From: Spirochaetaceae bacterium
Lineage (GTDB): Bacteria; Spirochaetota; Spirochaetia; DSM-27196; SKKC01
Reading direction: 5' to 3'
Length of the DNA stretch: 13,922 nt
Assembly (NCBI GenBank): GCA_003552745.1
Contig: PUOG01000327.1
Location: 1 to 13,922 of the forward strand
Shown here in pieces: positions 13,869 through 13,922 of the stretch. The translations under genes and the position numbers were made by a program. Position 1 is the stretch's first letter; each line of letters starts with the position of its first letter. The notes beneath the pieces were generated by a model that saw only the letters and a list, made by a program, of their open reading frames with translations, was not told where the DNA came from and made no database searches.

Positions 13869-13922
13869 CACCGATTCGAGAGCCGGTCGATGGGAATGAA
13901 ATGGCACGGGAGCTCGATGAGC
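13865..13922 (+). CDS. Start of a gene, possibly an OlsB-like N-acyltransferase (3' end outside window)
   Basis: An ATG overlaps the previous stop (ATGA), with GGAG 8 nt upstream, an excellent start. Nineteen codons are visible, beginning MTPIREPVDGNEMARELDE. Such a short piece cannot be assigned by itself. The pattern 'I..PV...E...EL' at the very N-terminus, directly after an OlsA/hemolysin-like acyltransferase, resembles GNAT-type acyl-ACP:amino-acid N-acyltransferases (OlsB group), which often pair with that enzyme. Coding: high confidence. Function: guess. Confidence 0.7.
   Translation, partial: MTPIREPVDGNEMARELDE

Noticed and set aside
1..13922. CRISPR arrays, tRNA/rRNA genes, insertion sequences, phage attachment sites
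   Set aside because: Looked for regular spaced repeats, cloverleaf-like segments and transposase motifs; none seen.

Overview
The window is a gene-dense, GC-rich bacterial chromosome segment (roughly 60% G+C by eye) carrying ten intact or edge-truncated genes, one probably truncated gene, one decayed gene, and no RNA genes, transposons or CRISPR. The taxon cannot be fixed from the sequence. A free-living spirochaete or a similar high-GC Gram-negative is my weak guess, based on the soluble-adenylyl-cyclase-like giant protein and the NRDE/acyltransferase neighbourhood.

Left part (1-5134), core metabolism. The 3' part of an LDH-type malate dehydrogenase is followed after 9 bp by a large glutamine-dependent NAD+ synthetase of the Mycobacterium type. 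Convergent to these lies citrate synthase (minus), then the endolytic murein transglycosylase MltG (minus). A degenerate 15-bp tandem repeat runs from the last codons of nadE into the convergent gap.

Middle (5135-9393), signalling. A 185-bp divergent gap holds a good sigma70-like promoter whose -35 hexamer lies inside a perfect 12-bp palindrome. It drives a 1357-residue protein with two class III cyclase domains, a STAND-type ATPase domain and a long TPR tail: the layout of mammalian soluble adenylyl cyclase (ADCY10). The metal, adenine and transition-state residues appear to be kept. The two residues that bind bicarbonate in human sAC appear to be replaced.

Right part (9354-13922), accessory and lipid genes. 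A minus-strand pair, MarR regulator plus SAM methyltransferase, overlaps the cyclase gene tail to tail by 40 bp. Divergent from marR are a small two-helix membrane protein, a membrane-anchored thioredoxin-like protein that stops before its fold is complete, and the frameshifted remains of a CPBP intramembrane protease gene. Then follows a compact plus-strand operon: a DinB-like metal-binding four-helix protein, a fusion of a TANGO2/NRDE domain to a PlsC/OlsA-like acyltransferase, and the first 19 codons of a gene that resembles an OlsB-like N-acyltransferase. This suggests an acyl-amino-acid (ornithine-lipid-type) membrane lipid pathway continuing beyond the window.

Four intergenic sites of form TTG-N6-CAA (5219, 10449, 10743, 11561) may be operators of the MarR protein and would tie the cyclase, marR itself, the thioredoxin-like gene and the DinB operon into one local regulon. 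This is a hypothesis from pattern reading only.
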